Below are positions 57,219 through 64,000 of a stretch of 64,000 nt of DNA, piece by piece. The notes under the pieces are model-generated. The model was not told where the DNA came from. It ran no database searches and worked only from the letters and a program-made list of their open reading frames with translations. Made by a program: the position numbers and the translations under genes. The stretch spans positions 35,906-99,905 of the IMG/VR virus record IMGVR_UViG_3300037245_002806. One strand, given 5' to 3'. Every line of letters begins with the position of its first letter. Positions within the stretch are counted from its first letter, which is position 1. The stretch is from a virus.

Positions 57219-59207
57219 TCAGTCAAAGCTCCGCCTAGCCGCTTCGAGCACCCCTGCCGCGTAGGAACGCTCCGCAAAATATGCCCCTCGGCAATCGGGC
57301 GCGCGCCCTGAGTCGAGCTTATCGGTGTAATTCGAGACCACCGCCGCGTTGGGATGGGACGAAAGCGCGTCGGCATCGTTCGCGCTGTCGCCAACGTAAA
57401 GCACGGCGTCCGGGTTGACCCCTCGCCGTACCATCCACCACCGCATTGCCGGCCACTTGCCCGACCGAATTGGGATCACGTCGGCAATGGCGCCATTGTG
57501 GGAAACGAGCACCTTGCACCGCACACCCTTCAACTTTTCCTGTAACCTGGCGCCGGCGCTGGCCCCGTAGAGCGCAAAGGAAGCCTTAAAAGGGTTGAAG
57601 TGCGGATCTGCCGTGTAGGGTTCCACCCCAGGAAGCTCCGCCCCGAGCGCCCGTATTTCCTCCACCCACCCTAGCCAGATGGACCCGTAAAGCCACTCAT
57701 TCCAGTCTTTGTCGAGCACATACCCTCCGTCGTCTCGGTAATCCCAGATGCCGCCGCCCACCGCCTCGATTATCAACCGGCTGTAGCGATCCAACTCCTT
57801 CCCCGCCCCCAGTTTTAATGCTTCGCCAAGGCGCTCGACCGTCCGCCCGGTAACGATCCCGAGCTTGATCCCCCGGTGTTCTAGCCACTCGACCAACTCG
57901 ATTATATCGGTCTCGGCGCCCCCATTTAAAGTACCGTCGAAATCCGCTAACATCCACCGTTCCGGGCTCGCCCCCGTTGGCTCGAATCTCGGAATAAACC
58001 CCTTGGGCGCTTTCTCGAAGAGCTTCTCAAGTCTCGCCGCGTGGGTATCCCAACTCCACTCCTCGTAAGTCGCGCCGGCTTCCATGTATGTATGGTAATC
58101 GGCCTGTATCTTGCTGAGAGCCCGTTCTAGCCCTTCCTGGGTTCCATCGTAGGACAAACCATGCCCTATGTGCCTTACGACGGTCTCAGCGGCTGTCCCG
58201 GCCCGGACGATGCACGGTAGGCCGCACTTGGCCGCTTCTAGGATGACCATTCCGTAGGTTTCGCTTGGACATGGGTGGACGAATACCCCGCCGAACCTTG
58301 CCGCCCGGCGCATAAACGCCGCTGTCATCCCATGGCTGTGGGTAGGTGGAGCACAAACCGAGCCCCAAAGCCCGAACCCGTCCACCTTGCCGAGCACCTT
58401 TTCCCGATAGGGATCCGGCTGGAAAGTCCGCTGCCCCATGAGTAGGTGCAAAGTGTAATCCCGCCAGATGCCGCCGGCGTAAAGCTCGACCAACTCGGCA
58501 AACTGTTTCCGGGGATCGCTCCGACCGACCGCCAGGATCGGCGGTACGTCTATCCGTTCTCGGCACCAAAACCTTACCGAGGTTTCCGCCGTTGCCAAGT
58601 CGCTCGCGTTGGGCTCTGTTATGTCGCTATCCGGTGGAATTACCACCACCTCCGCCCGGCCTAGCTGGTAATCACCCCGTAGCCGGTCCGCTTCGAATTG
58701 CGTCGAGACCGTTACCACGTCGGCCCGGCTGGTGATTAGATCCTCCATGTGGATTCGGTTGGGTTCCGACCGCCCGGTTTTGGCTTCCTTGTATCGCCCC
58801 GTACTATGTGGCGTCCAGAATAGGCGCCCTCCGGTAACCTCTTGGACCCGCATTGCCGCCCATCCCCCGAGAAAACTATGCCCGTGGAGAATGTCGAACC
58901 CTGAGTAATGGTAAACGACGTAACCCACGATCTCGTCTACGTACCGTTCGATCTCCGTCTTCCATAGGTCTGGCCCGCCGCGGGTTGGGACGAACATTAT
59001 GGTCACGCCGGCCTGGGTGGTCGGTTTTCCATATTCCGGGCAGTCCTTTCGCTTCTGGTCCCTGGTAAAAACCAAAACCTCGTGGCCCCTCGCCGCTTGG
59101 GCTCGCGCCAACTCTGGTACGTACTTTTCCATTCCCCCGGTATCTTTCGCCCCTAGTTGTGGCCAATGATCAACGTGGCCGTGGATGCAAAAATGTGCAA
59201 TTCTCAT
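57219..59207 (-). CDS. Sucrose-phosphate-synthase-like glycosyltransferase fused to HAD phosphatase, 662 aa
   Basis: N-terminal GT-B domain (1-about 400): the TGGMEKYVPELARAQ opening, VGRSDPRKQ (227-235, like the DP-K-N core of sucrose-phosphate synthases) and an E-x7-E region PSETYGMVILEA (E316, E324). C-terminal HAD domain (418-662): DFDGT (422-426), TGR (453-455) and GDSAND (606-611), the sucrose-6-phosphatase type. Together the chain would make a sugar phosphate conjugate and remove its phosphate. Whether the product is sucrose or another disaccharide is unknown. GAGGAAGGC before the ATG at 59207; ATGA coupling to 59204. Longer readings have no ribosome site. Confidence 0.8.
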   Translation of the reverse strand: MRIAHFCIHGHVDHWPQLGAKDTGGMEKYVPELARAQAARGHEVLVFTRDQKRKDCPEYGKPTTQAGVTIMFVPTRGGPDLWKTEIERYVDEIVGYVVYHYSGFDILHGHSFLGGWAAMRVQEVTGGRLFWTPHSTGRYKEAKTGRSEPNRIHMEDLITSRADVVTVSTQFEADRLRGDYQLGRAEVVVIPPDSDITEPNASDLATAETSVRFWCRERIDVPPILAVGRSDPRKQFAELVELYAGGIWRDYTLHLLMGQRTFQPDPYREKVLGKVDGFGLWGSVCAPPTHSHGMTAAFMRRAARFGGVFVHPCPSETYGMVILEAAKCGLPCIVRAGTAAETVVRHIGHGLSYDGTQEGLERALSKIQADYHTYMEAGATYEEWSWDTHAARLEKLFEKAPKGFIPRFEPTGASPERWMLADFDGTLNGGAETDIIELVEWLEHRGIKLGIVTGRTVERLGEALKLGAGKELDRYSRLIIEAVGGGIWDYRDDGGYVLDKDWNEWLYGSIWLGWVEEIRALGAELPGVEPYTADPHFNPFKASFALYGASAGARLQEKLKGVRCKVLVSHNGAIADVIPIRSGKWPAMRWWMVRRGVNPDAVLYVGDSANDADALSSHPNAAVVSNYTDKLDSGRAPDCRGAYFAERSYAAGVLEAARRSFD

Positions 59208-59881
59208 GCCTTCCTCTCTTCCCAACTCTGTTCGACGTTCGTTATGTGCCCGTGGTTTTTGCAATCGTAAACCCCGCGGTAACTTACCACTTGCCGCCTT
59301 GGATTCGATGTGCATAGGCTCTTCATTTGCATGTGTCGAAGCGGGCTCGGCATTGCCCCATATATCGGAAACGAGGTTTCCCAAGCAAAATGCCGGACAA
59401 ACATATCGAATCCGCCCACCTCTGGTCGTGACTCGATAAAGTCGGCCATTCTACGTAATGCCGGCTTGTCGAATAGCACCGCTTGGGAACCCCAAAAAGT
59501 CGATGGTTTTAACCGGTAAAAACCGGCTGGTAGGATCCCCGCAATTGCCTGTTTGGCGATTTTCCCCTCCGGTATCTGTGGGCTCATCACGGCCATGGAA
59601 ACGAGAGGATACAAGCTCGCCGCTGTTTCCATGATCTCGGAGAAGCCCGGCGCCAGGCAAACGTCTGACTCTAGCCACATGTACCCGCCGGCCTTCTGGT
59701 TTAGTAGCCACGCCACGGCGCGCCGGCTCTGCTGTTTAAAAAAACTAAGCCCTTGCTTTGCACTCTTCGGGTGGTCGCTCTCGAAAAAAAAGACGTTCAA
59801 CCCTTCCCGCCGGCAATCGGCTTCAAAAGAAACCGTATCGGCGCCTCGTACCCTGGGAGATGCAATTGCCACCTTGATCAT
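59204..59881 (-). CDS. GT-A-type glycosyltransferase, 225 aa
   Basis: Start at 59881 with GGAGGTTTTT upstream. MIKVAIASPRVRGADTVSFEADCRREGLNV, then YMWLESDVCLAPGFSEIM containing a DxD-like SDV and FWGSQAVLFDKPALRRMADFI typical of nucleotide-sugar transferases with a GT-A fold. Acceptor unknown. ATGA coupled on both sides (59204 and 59878), in the five-gene sugar/sulfur operon. Confidence 0.72.
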   Translation of the reverse strand: MIKVAIASPRVRGADTVSFEADCRREGLNVFFFESDHPKSAKQGLSFFKQQSRRAVAWLLNQKAGGYMWLESDVCLAPGFSEIMETAASLYPLVSMAVMSPQIPEGKIAKQAIAGILPAGFYRLKPSTFWGSQAVLFDKPALRRMADFIESRPEVGGFDMFVRHFAWETSFPIYGAMPSPLRHMQMKSLCTSNPRRQVVSYRGVYDCKNHGHITNVEQSWEERKA

Positions 59882-60477
59882 AAAAACCTCCAAAGCCCGA
59901 GGTGCTTTTCCTTGTCTGACTCCATTGTGCTGTGCTCGTGGATCAACGCCACCGGTGGGCCAAAATTAAAGGGCTCGGCTCGAAGGTTGATCTCGTACCA
60001 CCCGCCCGGCTTGATCGGTACGTTGGTCGCGCCCGGAAATGTTGTGGTAAGTAGCCACTCCGCCCCGCCCTTCAAGTGCTCGATTGCCTGGTGTGCCTGC
60101 TCCCACGATAAATGCCCCAAAAGGTCTCGGCAGATTATTAAATCGGCTCCTCGTGGGGGGAGGGGGTCTTCTACAATGTCGTGCCAAAAGAATCTCAGGG
60201 CCCCCTTCGAGATTTGCTGGTTTGCCGCGATCACGGCTGGAACCACATCGGCCCCGATGTATTCCACGCCCTCGGGGAATTCGATCCTCTGCATCCAATT
60301 AAAGTCGCCGCATGGCAAGTCGAGCACCGTTTTAGCCCCGGTCTCGATGACCACCTCTGGGATCGCCCGTTCGATTGTCTTGGTCTGGTCTCGGTCGGAC
60401 CCGCGGCCAGATCTCGACTCTCGCCCGCGCCACCGGTTTCGCTCGTAGAAGTCGCTCCAGAGGGTTTCGCTTATCAT
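59878..60477 (-). CDS. SAM-dependent methyltransferase, 199 aa
   Basis: Start at 60477 (MISETLWSDFYERNRWRGRESRSGRGSDRDQT); motif I KTVLDLPCGDFNWM, then EYIGADVV and ADLIICRDLLGHL. The pattern matches a family of small methyltransferases common in glycan and capsule loci; DNA is less likely since no NPPY or similar motif is present. Probably methylates a sugar built by the neighbours. ATGA overlaps with the ParB-like and glycosyltransferase genes. Confidence 0.78.
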   Translation of the reverse strand: MISETLWSDFYERNRWRGRESRSGRGSDRDQTKTIERAIPEVVIETGAKTVLDLPCGDFNWMQRIEFPEGVEYIGADVVPAVIAANQQISKGALRFFWHDIVEDPLPPRGADLIICRDLLGHLSWEQAHQAIEHLKGGAEWLLTTTFPGATNVPIKPGGWYEINLRAEPFNFGPPVALIHEHSTMESDKEKHLGLWRFL

Positions 60478-60983
60478 CGGCCATTCTCCATCGGAACCCA
60501 CGCCCGCCGGTATCGGTATTTCGAAAGGTCGCGCATTTTAAAAAAGTCGTTGCTCCCCATCAAAAGCTCTACCTCTATATCACTGCCCCCGATGCCGGCC
60601 CGGATCTGCTCTTTCGTATACCCGTGCTCGTGTGCCAAGCGCCGCACCACGTCTCCCATTTTAAGCGCCACGTGCTTCCCCTTCGCACGGTTCATCCGGA
60701 TTGTTAGGAGCATCGCTTCTGGATCGGGGATATCGAGTAGGACCACCGGAACCAACCCGCCGTACTTGCCGAGCATCGGTTTCGATGTGGTTGCTAACAT
60801 GTATCGGTGGAACCCGTCGATAATTAAAAGCCGGGTGTTGGCGATAATCGGTTGCACCCACCCCGCCGCCATTATGTTGGCTTCGAGTAGTTTTAGCTCG
60901 GGCTCGAAAACGATATTCGGATTATAGTCGTTTGGCCGTAGCTTTTTGGCCACGATCCATTTAACGCTGTCGATTGGATCCAT
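60474..60983 (-). CDS. ParB/sulfiredoxin-fold protein (IbrB-like), 169 aa
   Basis: LRPNDYNPN near residues 16-24, then EANIMAAGWVQPIIAN and the IDGFHRY motif at about 55-61 mark the ParB N-terminal (ParB/Srx) fold; AMLLTIRMNRAKGKH follows. Paired with a PAPS-reductase-like gene as in the IbrA/IbrB couple and in several phages, where these proteins act together in an as yet unclear nucleotide or DNA-related reaction. Overlaps the upstream gene by 23 bases; ATGA coupled to the methyltransferase. Confidence 0.78.
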   Translation of the reverse strand: MDPIDSVKWIVAKKLRPNDYNPNIVFEPELKLLEANIMAAGWVQPIIANTRLLIIDGFHRYMLATTSKPMLGKYGGLVPVVLLDIPDPEAMLLTIRMNRAKGKHVALKMGDVVRRLAHEHGYTKEQIRAGIGGSDIEVELLMGSNDFFKMRDLSKYRYRRAWVPMENGR

Positions 60984-62028
60984 GCTTTCTCCCCTTTTTC
61001 CTGGCCGGTAGCGGCGATGTCATGTGGCTAACCCCGTTGTAAACTTTCCGTAAGGTCTCTTTTACGGTGTAGCTCTGCGGGGATCGCCGCGCCAAAACCT
61101 CATTATCGAGGATAAACTGCAAGCACTTGGCCAACGTTACCCCGTCGAAGTGTTCCCTGGCGTACCGCCGGCACCCGTCCCACCCTTCGGCCTCGTAGGC
61201 TTTGAGCCTCTTGTATCTGTCGTATTCGCCGTCGTACCTGGCCACTACCGCGATTTCCGGAACCAACCCGAGACCCTTGGCATAAAGCTCGGGATCCATC
61301 TGGTCTAACCTGGCGATTTGCGCCGCCGCATGTGGGGAAAATGGCACCGCTAGCCGTAACGCCGCGCCGGCGATCAACGCGGAGTTATACCACCGCGCCG
61401 GCTGCACCCCGCATTCGGAAAGATATTTCAGAACGTCGTTTTCCGTCCAGTCGTAAAGCGGTTTTACCAGTTTTATGTCTTTGTGGGCGGTGGCGTTTAT
61501 GTAGTTCTCGTTGAGCTTGTTTACCACGCTCCGGTATCTGGCCAAGCTCTCTTCGGCCCGGACGCCCATTACAAAGCCGATCTTGCCTTTGAGACCCTTA
61601 ACGAGCCACCGATCACTTTCTAGCCACGAATCGAAAAGCTCGCCCGGCATCTCTGCAAAGCTCGGTGGCTGCCGGAACCACTCGCGCTCGGTGTCCCAAG
61701 CAAAAACCGTCCGGTTGTCATGGAAGATCCCGACGTCTTTCCGCTGCCGGAAGCATACCCACCGTAAGTCTAGCCACGGCTGTTTGTGGTACCAAAGCAC
61801 ATTGTCGATCGCGCTCTGCGGAATAAACTCCTCGTCTCGGAAGATAGCCCGCACCGGCCCCAGGTTGTGATCCTCGTGCACCGCCTTGGCAAGGTGGAGC
61901 ATCGCTTGGCTATCCTTGCCGCCGCTGAACATATAAACGAGGTTGTCGAAAGTCTCCTCGATGTGCTCGACCCTTTGGTAGGCCGCTTCCAAAACCGAGA
62001 TCTCGAGATACCGTCTTACCCTTGCCAT
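60961..62028 (-). CDS. PAPS reductase-like PP-loop protein (IbrA-like), 355 aa
   Basis: Start at 62028 with GGGAGC upstream (an extension to 62043 is less likely). SGGKDS (35-40) is the PP-loop of N-type ATP pyrophosphatases; the PAPS reductase relatives have FRDEEFIP and GVRAEESLARYRSV around the active site, as here, and a WTENDVLKYL segment. Cofactor Cys residues of true PAPS reductases are not obvious, so nucleotide activation or sulfur transfer to another acceptor is possible. First gene of the five-gene operon. Confidence 0.83.
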   Translation of the reverse strand: MARVRRYLEISVLEAAYQRVEHIEETFDNLVYMFSGGKDSQAMLHLAKAVHEDHNLGPVRAIFRDEEFIPQSAIDNVLWYHKQPWLDLRWVCFRQRKDVGIFHDNRTVFAWDTEREWFRQPPSFAEMPGELFDSWLESDRWLVKGLKGKIGFVMGVRAEESLARYRSVVNKLNENYINATAHKDIKLVKPLYDWTENDVLKYLSECGVQPARWYNSALIAGAALRLAVPFSPHAAAQIARLDQMDPELYAKGLGLVPEIAVVARYDGEYDRYKRLKAYEAEGWDGCRRYAREHFDGVTLAKCLQFILDNEVLARRSPQSYTVKETLRKVYNGVSHMTSPLPARKKGRKHGSNRQR

Positions 62029-62045
62029 GCCGGAAGCTCCCAAGT

Positions 62046-62065
62046 CTTTGGAATTGCTTCCAAAG
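62046..62065. promoter_or_regulatory. Perfect 8-base hairpin or operator before the PP-loop gene
   Basis: CTTTGGAA-TTGC-TTCCAAAG. It lies 18 bases from the start codon of 60961-62028, so it could be an operator or a leader hairpin that gates translation. Confidence 0.5.
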
Positions 62066-62113
62066 TACTCTCATCCGGTCCGCTCGTCCGGGCTCGCGGG
62101 TACCGATCGGGTA

Positions 62114-62149
62114 AAGAAAAAGGGCGCCCCGTTGTGCTAGGGCGCCCCG
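62114..62149 (-). terminator. Terminator after the large terminase gene
   Basis: GGGCGCCC-TAGCACAACG-GGGCGCCC followed by TTTTTCTTT on the minus strand. It separates the terminase transcript from the sugar/sulfur operon, which therefore needs its own promoter in the remaining 80 bases; none is obvious. Confidence 0.8.
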
Positions 62150-62238
62150 ATTGTGGAGGCTGCGTTTTTTTCTCTCCGACCGCCAAGTAGGAAAGATTGT
62201 TGCTACCCTTGCAGGATAACCCGCGCCCCATGTTTTTG

Positions 62239-63627
62239 TCAAGCATTGACTATTATCTTGTCCCTTCTACCAACTTTCCGTACCCCGCTAACCCGCTTCC
62301 ACTCCGGCACCCTCTGGTTGTTTACGACCGCCCACCACCCGATCAAGCACGCCATAACGATATCGTCATGGAAGCCCGTCGCCGCTTCGAAAGTCCAGTG
62401 CCCGCTTTTGTTGATCGTGTACTCGAAATTCTCGTGCTCGGTGTAAAGGTCTGGCCACTTGTCCCGGCTTGGGATCAACGGCTCTCGATTGCGAAGTGCC
62501 AACCCCCATTGGTGCACCAATGCCGGCTTGTTGCCCCCCGTAGTGGTAAACCCTTCCTCGCCGCTCGGCCCCTTCCCTAACGGAATCCCGCGGAGCTTCA
62601 ACCGCTGTACTATCGGAAGCCCCGGCCCGTTGCGCTCGACAAAAACCGTGGCATGGTTCCACGCCTTGCTGAGATAGACAATATCCTCCTCGATCAACGT
62701 GTAGTCCCGCCCCTGGGCAACTGCCCACGATACCAAAGAAGCGTCGAAAACATCCCAGATCGTGATCACGTTCCGATCTCGGATCTGCCCCACGTCAACC
62801 GAGATTATGTAAAAGTGCCCCGGCGTCGGCCCGTTCCTGGGTAACGTCGGTGTGCTGCATGGCATTAGGTCGGGGAAAGTCGTGGCCGTTTGGGAGATAA
62901 ACTCCGCCATGACCATTTCGCGGTAGATAAACTCTGGCACCGCTCGCCGGGTTTGGTCTAGTACCTGGCGATCCATGTTGGGGTTTGCAACCGAGGTGTA
63001 CCGCTTAAAATAATAATCCGGCTCATCGTTCCACGCTTTTTTGCACTGCTGGTAAAACCAATTGCGCCCGTGTGGGGTGGAAGTCGCCATGATCCAACCC
63101 CCGGTCGCCATAACGGTGGAAACCGTAATATTAAACACCTCTTCCCGTAGCCGGCTGGCCTCGTCTAGGATGGCTCCGTCTACGTCGTCACCCGGTAAGG
63201 TATCGGTCCGCTCGCCCGAATAAAAGGCAACTTGGGAGCCCATCGGCCCGGTGATGGTGTTGGCTTTGGCGCTGTAGTCGTAATACCCCTTCGGCATTAT
63301 TCGGAGTATCCGTTGCTTGGCCATTTCCGATTGACCATGGAACGGAGCGATCCACCGGTACCGTTTATCCCTGGTTTCCCATAGGAGCTTGCACGTCCGG
63401 AGTACCGCCGTCGTGGTTTTCCCGGCTTTGGTCCCCCACGCCAGGAAGTTAAACCGCGCTGGTAGCTCTGACTCTACAAGCTCGCGCTGGTAGTCGTATG
63501 GCGAGACGATAAGCTGGCGGAGTCGTTTATCGCGGGGATCTCCCGCTACTTTGGAAGGTGGATCGGTGATCTCGTCGGTACCGGTCCGGTCGTAATAGGT
63601 TGGGAAGGTCTTCGCCGGCGCCGCCAC
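62239..63627 (-). CDS. terL: Terminase large subunit, 462 aa
   Basis: The ATPase has WGTKAGKTTTAV (about 64-75) as Walker A and VDGAILDEAS as Walker B, then ATSTPHGR (motif III). The nuclease domain has IISVDVGQIRDR, FVERNG and a later GFHDDIVMA aspartate pair. Packages DNA into the prohead through the portal encoded at 51593. GTG start at 63627; GGTGG just before. It is separated from the other head genes by 8 kb of sugar genes and the helicase, a rearranged order compared with the usual TerL-portal-protease-capsid string. Confidence 0.93.
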   Translation of the reverse strand: MAAPAKTFPTYYDRTGTDEITDPPSKVAGDPRDKRLRQLIVSPYDYQRELVESELPARFNFLAWGTKAGKTTTAVLRTCKLLWETRDKRYRWIAPFHGQSEMAKQRILRIMPKGYYDYSAKANTITGPMGSQVAFYSGERTDTLPGDDVDGAILDEASRLREEVFNITVSTVMATGGWIMATSTPHGRNWFYQQCKKAWNDEPDYYFKRYTSVANPNMDRQVLDQTRRAVPEFIYREMVMAEFISQTATTFPDLMPCSTPTLPRNGPTPGHFYIISVDVGQIRDRNVITIWDVFDASLVSWAVAQGRDYTLIEEDIVYLSKAWNHATVFVERNGPGLPIVQRLKLRGIPLGKGPSGEEGFTTTGGNKPALVHQWGLALRNREPLIPSRDKWPDLYTEHENFEYTINKSGHWTFEAATGFHDDIVMACLIGWWAVVNNQRVPEWKRVSGVRKVGRRDKIIVNA

Positions 63628-63636
63628 TTGCCACCG

Positions 63637-63999
63637 CTATCGTTTCGGCTTTGCAACTAACCTGGCGAGTCTTCGAAGAATCCCCCTCGATTTCTTCTGT
63701 GGCGCCGTTGTGAGTACCCGGTCTTGGGCTCGCTTCCCTGGGCTCGGTGCCCCGATGGCCCGGTTGTCTGCCCAATCGGATTTGCTATGTACCATAGTGG
63801 AACCCTCCTGCGGTTTCTGTAGTTTTAGTCTGTGCTCTTTAACGTATCGCCTTACAAGCTCGTCGAAAAGCTCGTCCGATATTAGGTGCATGCCGGCTTC
63901 ATCGTTGTGGGGTTTTACCACTATTTGATCCTTGGATCGCCGACGGTTGCCCACGGGCTCGGGATCCGGGGTTGGTATCCGAATCCCGACCCGCTTTCT
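63637..63999 (-). CDS. Gene upstream of the terminase, cut by the window edge
   Basis: The frame is open from the right edge (IRIPTPDPEPVGNRRRSKDQIVV...) to a stop at 63637, ten bases before terL. A GTG at 63954 is the only internal candidate start. The visible 120 residues have a helical middle (LISDELFDELVRRYVKEHRLKLQKP) and a basic tail (KRAQDRVLTTAPQKKSRGILRRLARLVAKPKR). A small terminase subunit often stands here, but no DNA-binding domain is obvious; identity is unknown. Confidence 0.55.
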   Translation of the reverse strand, partial: RKRVGIRIPTPDPEPVGNRRRSKDQIVVKPHNDEAGMHLISDELFDELVRRYVKEHRLKLQKPQEGSTMVHSKSDWADNRAIGAPSPGKRAQDRVLTTAPQKKSRGILRRLARLVAKPKR

Positions 64000-64000
64000 A

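Noticed and set aside
1-64000. tRNA genes, integrase, transposase, attachment sites
   Set aside because: None recognised by eye. A tRNA scan and integrase profile search would be decisive and could not be run.

Overview
The window is one end of a large tailed-phage (Caudoviricetes) genome with siphovirus-type architecture. The evidence is a large terminase, a portal fused to a MuF-type head protein, an S78 prohead protease, an HK97-fold capsid protein, a tail tube protein, a frameshifted tail-assembly chaperone pair, a 1757-residue tape measure and a GH108 endolysin. No integrase, immunity repressor or DNA polymerase gene was recognised. The host looks like a Gram-negative bacterium: clear sigma-70-type promoters, strong Shine-Dalgarno sites, Sec-type signal peptides and a GH108 lysin. 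That is an inference, and no genus can be named.

Layout. Positions 1-2934 hold small minus-strand early genes. Positions 2968-3833 are a gene-free, AT-rich control region. Positions 3911-12049 hold about 22 small plus-strand early genes. Both early arms are driven by near-identical promoters whose predicted start sites fall on or next to an ATG. Early products include many Cys-rich zinc-ribbon proteins, a SprT-like metallopeptidase, a SpoT/MESH1-like HD hydrolase with a zinc-finger N-terminus, and a DNA methyltransferase. A degenerate repeat array fills 9170-9512. From 12046 to 54672 everything is on the minus strand. Read in transcription order (high to low coordinates) this is portal/MuF, protease, capsid, head-tail joining, a sulfotransferase/glycosyltransferase pair, tail tube, chaperones, tape measure, four proteins with signal peptides, tail-tip proteins, the lysis group, a two-barrel glycosidase, another glycosyltransferase and a repeat-rich fibre. 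Positions 54861-57124 (plus strand) hold a SNF2-family helicase and a small putative DNA-binding protein, set between the late modules. Positions 57219-62028 (minus) hold a tight five-gene operon: a PAPS-reductase-like PP-loop protein, a ParB-like protein, a SAM methyltransferase, a glycosyltransferase, and a sucrose-phosphate-synthase-like glycosyltransferase/HAD-phosphatase fusion. The large terminase follows at 62239-63627, and a gene cut by the window edge ends the window.

How it may work. Early promoters switch on small host-takeover proteins. The late block builds the head and tail. The carbohydrate and sulfur genes (five glycosyltransferase-type proteins counting the bifunctional one, a sulfotransferase-like protein, a PAPS-reductase-like protein, a methyltransferase) suggest the phage makes a sugar-based decoration of its DNA, its virion or the host surface; that is a hypothesis. 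Other points of interest are an A_AAA_AAC frameshift site before the tape measure, a 969-residue protease carrying three copies of one domain, a 60-residue module shared by an early zinc-ribbon protein and the helicase, and a short repeat (consensus GGCGGGTGGTGATATAG on the minus strand) recurring after stop codons across the late region.
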